Source of the DNA: Echinostoma caproni
Taxonomy: Eukaryota; Platyhelminthes; Trematoda; Plagiorchiida; Echinostomatidae
Direction: 5' to 3'
NCBI GenBank assembly: GCA_900618425.1
Contig: UZAN01046015.1
Location: 16,326 to 26,967 of the forward strand
DNA: 10,642 nucleotides
In this document: positions 7,949 to 10,642 of the stretch, piece after piece
Numbering within the stretch: the stretch's first letter is position 1
How the letters are laid out: each line of letters begins with the position of its first letter
Notes under the pieces: generated by a model
Database searches by the model: none
Seen by the model: only the letters and a program-made list of their open reading frames with translations
Told to the model about the DNA's origin: nothing
Translations under genes and position numbers: made by a program

Positions 7949-8404
7949 TTTTTATTGGGTTTTCTCGACAGGCTAGGCCCGCGCGCAGAGTATCACGAAA
8001 TTTGTTTCAAGTGTAATGAATCGGGAATTCAGTTAGGATGACTTCTGTTGTGATTCGCCGCATCACGTGCAAGTATTATTCGTGGCCGTCGATATTGTTC
8101 CAAATGTCGGCGCGTTTCATTCTATCGATCCCGGTTTACTGAACTTTTATATCGGTCCAGGATTGTTCCTGGTCCTTAATGATAGGTTTTGTCGTTGAAT
8201 AATCCGGGTATTCTGGAATTGTCTGTGTTCAACGATTCGAAAAAAGCCGATAGTTAATGGACAATATAGTTCGATTAGCAGTAGGATTCAGTTTTTGGGC
8301 ACCCATTAGAGTGATAACTCGATGACAGTCAAACCCTGATTGCCCGTATCATAGTTTTACAAAGCCATTTACCAAACTGCGTGGGCATCGTTCATCGGAG
8401 ACAT
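7949..8404 (+). pseudogene. possible Merlin/ISXO2-like DNA transposase remnant, N-terminal part
   Basis: One frame holds spaced motifs over about 150 codons despite several in-frame stops: FLLGFLDRLG (7949-7978), a first CxxC as EICFKCNES (7997-8023), a second as RYCSKCRR (8090-8113), FTELLYRSRI (8135-8164), SKK...W with a stop-interrupted W..F (8237-8265), LDDS (8318-8329) and LPNCVGIVHRR (8369-8401). Merlin (IS1016-like) transposases have an N-terminal zinc ribbon, then a CR...S.R...F..SRL block, a W..F.R segment, a VEIDE-type first catalytic Asp and a WV.GG..R segment, so the order and rough spacing agree. Stops at 8036, 8048, 8177-8185, 8249 and 8312-8317 rule out function. The rest of the transposase is not seen, nor are terminal inverted repeats. 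Each motif alone is weak, and chance remains possible. Confidence 0.4.
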
Positions 8405-8429
8405 CTGTTAGACTGAATCATCTTTACTC

Positions 8430-8510
8430 ATGATTAAGTTACATAAAAGTAAGGGTAAATAGTTGACTGAACTCGTGAGTGTCATATTAAACTACTTTTA
8501 CCTTAATCAT
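8430..8510. repeat. imperfect inverted repeat (hairpin)
   Basis: ATGATTAAG (8430-8438) pairs with CTTAATCAT (8502-8510), and TAAAAGTA (8444-8451) pairs with TACTTTTA (8493-8500). The two stems are separated by a 5-nt/1-nt internal loop and closed by a 41-nt loop. It lies just after the possible transposase remnant. It may be a small foldback or a chance hairpin. Confidence 0.7.
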
Positions 8511-9286
8511 CATCCAGGATTGCCCGGAAGGAATACGTGGGTCCAGGATAATAAATGAAGCTCCTTTGTTTTATATTCCATCGTCGTCTATAGTATCACA
8601 ATTGTTTTCAAGACTGAATGAAGTCCGTCAACACCGAGCTTGGTTTTGTCAAAGAAAGAAGTGACTGCAGTTTTATCTTGTTTGTTACCCCTTATAACGA
8701 GACTTCCCCGGAGCGTGCGAAGTAAGACAATTGGCTTTCTCAGATATCAACAAAAAAGTTGTCTTTTGTTTGCAGCGGAAGCTTGGAAAACATATGATCT
8801 CATGAATCCGAGTTGCGCTCTGGACAACGACAGACTAGTTTTATGATATTTGGGCAACTTATTAAAGTTGCTAGATAGGTATCGGTGGATCATTATCTGC
8901 CCTGTTAATATATTCCAACGGAGAAGTTTGATATCACTATGAGGGAAAATTTTTATTATTTCTTTGGTATTTGGACTTGGAATTTTTTACTGATTAGTCC
9001 AAACGTCTCTATCTATTACATTGCATTTGAGAGCTAGGTTGACGGTCTTTATAGCATTTATCTTGCAATCTTCGAAAATTTTCATTAGAAACAAAACAAG
9101 TGGTTAATTTCGAGACAACCACAGCCTCAGTGTGATTTTACGCATCAACTCGTTGAGATCCCAAGCCAAAACAGCCTATGCAATGATTCATTTTATTCGT
9201 ACGTTGGATCACGGTTAGTAATTTGTCGATTCATCGCGTCGCGAATCCCTTTTCTCACCTGACCAACCAAAGCCACTTACTGTGGT
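8511..9286. other. unassigned AT-rich sequence
   Basis: No gene or repeat is recognised. A + strand AATAAA occurs at 8550-8555, but it is 3 kb from the LIS1 stop and nothing ties it to a transcript. The 68-codon open frame at 8640-8846 has no recognisable motif. Confidence 0.5.
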
Positions 9287-9953
9287 GTTTTTTTATTATC
9301 GTCTAAGGCCAAATCGGTCAACCAATGAAGCCAAAATGATCTCGGCGAAAAACAATTGAACCCCTGAAAAACCCGTTAACTTCGATGTTTTTCTGAATCG
9401 GGGTTTTCCACTCTACCCTTCGCGTACCAAACACATCACAATCCAACCAACCCAAGTATATTTCCTGTGCTACAAAGACCTGCCTCGTGCTTCAATCAAC
9501 AGCACCGTCCCATTAGATACTTTAGTTTCACCATCTGTATCTGGTGGTGGGTAATTGTACTCGAGGAGGGTGACCGACATAGGAAGCATAGCTCTTGACG
9601 GTCATTTTCTTGGCCACTCTGTTGATGCGTTCACGCCTATGTGCCTATCAGCACAACCCGCTGTGCTCGAATACGAAGTGGAATACTGTGAATTCTGGAC
9701 CGGATCCTAAGTCAGCGTTTCTTTATAGAGCAACCATTCCGGTCCAATGTTGACTGACTGAGACTACAACTACTGGACTGACCCTAGAACGCGCCACATT
9801 TATCTGTGTTTTGGTCAGTGCACAAATGCACAAGTGTAAGCACAACTCGGAAGGAAATTGCAGGTTTACACGCATTTGCTCTAGAACTGGGTTTGTGCTA
9901 CGCAGATGTCCACGTTGATGATTTGCATTTTTTAATGATTGCACCTGCAGCAT
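9287..9953 (-). other. unrecognised minus-strand segment ending in AATAAA and an A-run
   Basis: Read on the minus strand, the segment ends with a polyadenylation-type hexamer (complement of 9292-9297) running straight into an A-stretch (complement of 9287-9294). A 76-codon open frame (9953-9723) lies upstream in the same direction, without known motifs. This could be the 3' end of a non-autonomous retroelement or processed transcript, but I recognise no family. Confidence 0.3.
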
Positions 9954-9981
9954 TGTAACGGACTGACTTTAGGAAGATAAT

Positions 9982-10003
9982 TATATATATATATATATAT
10001 ATA
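9982..10003. repeat. TA microsatellite
   Basis: An uninterrupted TA repeat of about 22 nt. It lies near the presumed downstream end of the Penelope-like element. Confidence 0.95.
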
Positions 10004-10091
10004 CGACAGTTTTGTAAACAACGGTGTTGTTTTTGTAGCTGGGGTAGTATAACTTGGTGTTCAGTTGTTCGCCGAGCTTGGCAATTGTATT

Positions 10092-10129
10092 GCAAACGTT
10101 TCGTCACCAATCGAGGTGACATTCTCAAT
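10092..10129 (-). ncRNA. degenerate hammerhead-ribozyme-like hairpin
   Basis: On the minus strand a six-pair stem GTCACC/GGTGAC closes a six-base loop (TCGATT) and is followed at once by GAAAC, the 3' half of the hammerhead core. It is preceded by TTGAGAAT, where the core would be CTGANGA, so the positions of the conserved C3 and G8 are changed and there is an extra base before the stem. Helix III with its cleavage site is not evident. I read it as a decayed hammerhead relative; cleavage is unlikely. Confidence 0.35.
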
Positions 10130-10166
10130 GCGGTAGCTGGGTGAGCGTTTACGAGTGTCCATTTCC

Positions 10167-10173
10167 TTATATA
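10167..10173 (-). promoter_or_regulatory. TATA-like motif in Penelope-like 3'/LTR-like region
   Basis: The minus strand reads CCTATATAAGG here, a good TATA-box match, located 38-75 nt upstream (in element direction) of the hammerhead-like hairpin. In Penelope-like elements the 3' region of one copy can sit upstream of the next in a partial tandem and act as promoter. Promoter function here is inference. Confidence 0.35.
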
Positions 10174-10298
10174 GGTCGTTGAGTCATGTAGAGATGTGAC
10201 GTTGCCTGATTGGCTGATGTTTGTTTGCCTTGTGTCGATAGGGGATAAGGTGGACGCGAGCAGTCTGACAGCTGGTTGTTGATCGATCGGTCGAATTG

Positions 10299-10640
10299 TT
10301 ACTGTCGTCCTGTTGTGACGTATGACATGACCTGCCTTCTTTGCGCTGATTGGTCCTTCTGTTGCATAGAGGTGTAGACTTGATCGATGTCAATGTGTCC
10401 GTTGACAGAGTTTTCCGATGAATACCAAGCTTCCAGAAATTCCCTTGCGTGCTTGGTGCGGGCCTGATCGACGACTTTGGTGTTTTCGAAATTGAAGTTG
10501 TGTCCTTCTTGGTCTTCATGAATTGAGATGAGTGAGAGTGCATCGTGTCTTTTGATGGCCAATTTGTGTTCGTGCACGCGAGTTGCTAGTTTTCTCCCCA
10601 TTTGACCGATGTAGTGCTTGCTGCAGTCCTTGCAATTGAT
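10299..10640 (-). CDS. Penelope-like element GIY-YIG endonuclease, C-terminal part (5' partial)
   Basis: The frame is open for 113 codons from the right edge to the TAA at 10301-10299. It begins INCKDCSKHYIGQMGRKLAT, which holds the second half of the GIY-YIG signature (YIG at 10613-10605) and the CxxC pair typical of Penelope-type nucleases. Then come RVHEH, HEDQEGHNFNF, VVDQARTKHAREFLEAWYSS and ENSVNGHIDI. The Arg in ATR, the Glu in EFLEAW and the Asn in ENSVN are in the positions of the family's active-site and structural residues. The nuclease nicks target DNA during retrotransposition. The GIY half and the reverse transcriptase lie outside the window, so whether the whole ORF is intact cannot be judged. 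It lies opposite in strand to LIS1, with about 4.8 kb between them. Confidence 0.85.
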   Translation of the reverse strand: MNCKDCSKHYIGQMGRKLATRVHEHKLAIKRHDALSLISIHEDQEGHNFNFENTKVVDQARTKHAREFLEAWYSSENSVNGHIDIDQVYTSMQQKDQSAQRRQVMSYVTTGRQ

Positions 10641-10642
10641 GC

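Larger units (their letters stand above)
10004..10642 (-). mobile_element. Penelope-like retroelement, 3' part, extends past the right edge
   Basis: The minus strand carries the end of a GIY-YIG endonuclease ORF (10640-10299) followed by non-coding sequence with a TATA-like motif (10173-10167) and a hammerhead-like hairpin (10129-10092). Penelope-like elements encode a reverse transcriptase fused to a C-terminal GIY-YIG nuclease, and many carry hammerhead motifs in their LTR-like flanks. The RT should lie beyond the right edge. The lower limit near 10004 is a guess based on the change to a TA repeat. Confidence 0.8.

Noticed and set aside
8550..8555. AATAAA as the LIS1 polyadenylation signal
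   Set aside because: It is 3 kb from the stop codon, past a probable transposon relic, with nothing linking it to the LIS1 transcript.
8640..8846. 68-codon + strand open frame as a gene
   Set aside because: No motif, no splice context and no neighbouring coding signal; its length is expected by chance.
10092..10129. Active hammerhead ribozyme
   Set aside because: The conserved CTGANGA half is altered and no helix III or cleavage triplet is evident, so only a degenerate relative is claimed.
10184..10543. 119-codon minus-strand open frame
   Set aside because: It overlaps the GIY-YIG frame in another phase; the GIY-YIG frame carries the conserved motifs.

Overview
The window looks like nuclear genomic DNA of a flatworm, most likely a digenean trematode; I cannot name the species. 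Evidence: a conserved animal gene split by a 4.7-kb GT...AG intron, a decayed RTE/SR2-style non-LTR retrotransposon, and a Penelope-like retroelement with a GIY-YIG domain. The DNA is gene-poor, of moderate GC, with AT microsatellites. There is no bacterial-style organisation (no operons, ribosome binding sites or CRISPR).

Layout. 1-620: an AT microsatellite and intron sequence. 621-777 and 5454-5527 (+): the last two coding exons of a LIS1/PAFAH1B1 homologue, giving 76 C-terminal residues (last WD40 repeats) and a TAA stop. They are joined by a phase-1 intron of 4,676 bp. That intron holds: (a) 884-3745 (+), a dead RTE-like element with an extra reverse-transcriptase fragment, then endonuclease, connector, reverse transcriptase, C-terminal region and a 3' tail ending in TAAAC repeats; (b) 4238-4656, a foldback element with two 108-nt inverted arms about 95% identical around a 203-nt centre; (c) unassigned sequence, including one ambiguous base at 4000.

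Downstream of the LIS1 stop, about 5528-7500 is pyrimidine-rich and is probably 3' UTR and/or intergenic DNA, with no convincing gene. At about 7949-8404 (+) one reading frame, interrupted by stops, carries a zinc-ribbon-like pair of CxxC motifs and further spaced motifs resembling the N-terminal part of a Merlin/ISXO2-type (IS1016-like) transposase; this is a tentative call. 8430-8510 is an imperfect hairpin. 9287-9953 may be an unrecognised minus-strand repeat ending in AATAAA and an A-run.

At the right edge (minus strand, 10640-10299) is the C-terminal part of a Penelope-like element GIY-YIG endonuclease, cut by the window edge. It is followed in its own direction by 3' sequence with a TATA-like motif and a degenerate hammerhead-ribozyme-like hairpin, then a TA microsatellite at 9982-10003.

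The only host gene I can support is LIS1, a dynein regulator. The other recognisable content is mobile-element debris of at least three, perhaps four, kinds. The sequence shows no cooperation between these elements and the host gene, except that the same-strand RTE copy and the foldback would be transcribed within the LIS1 pre-mRNA.
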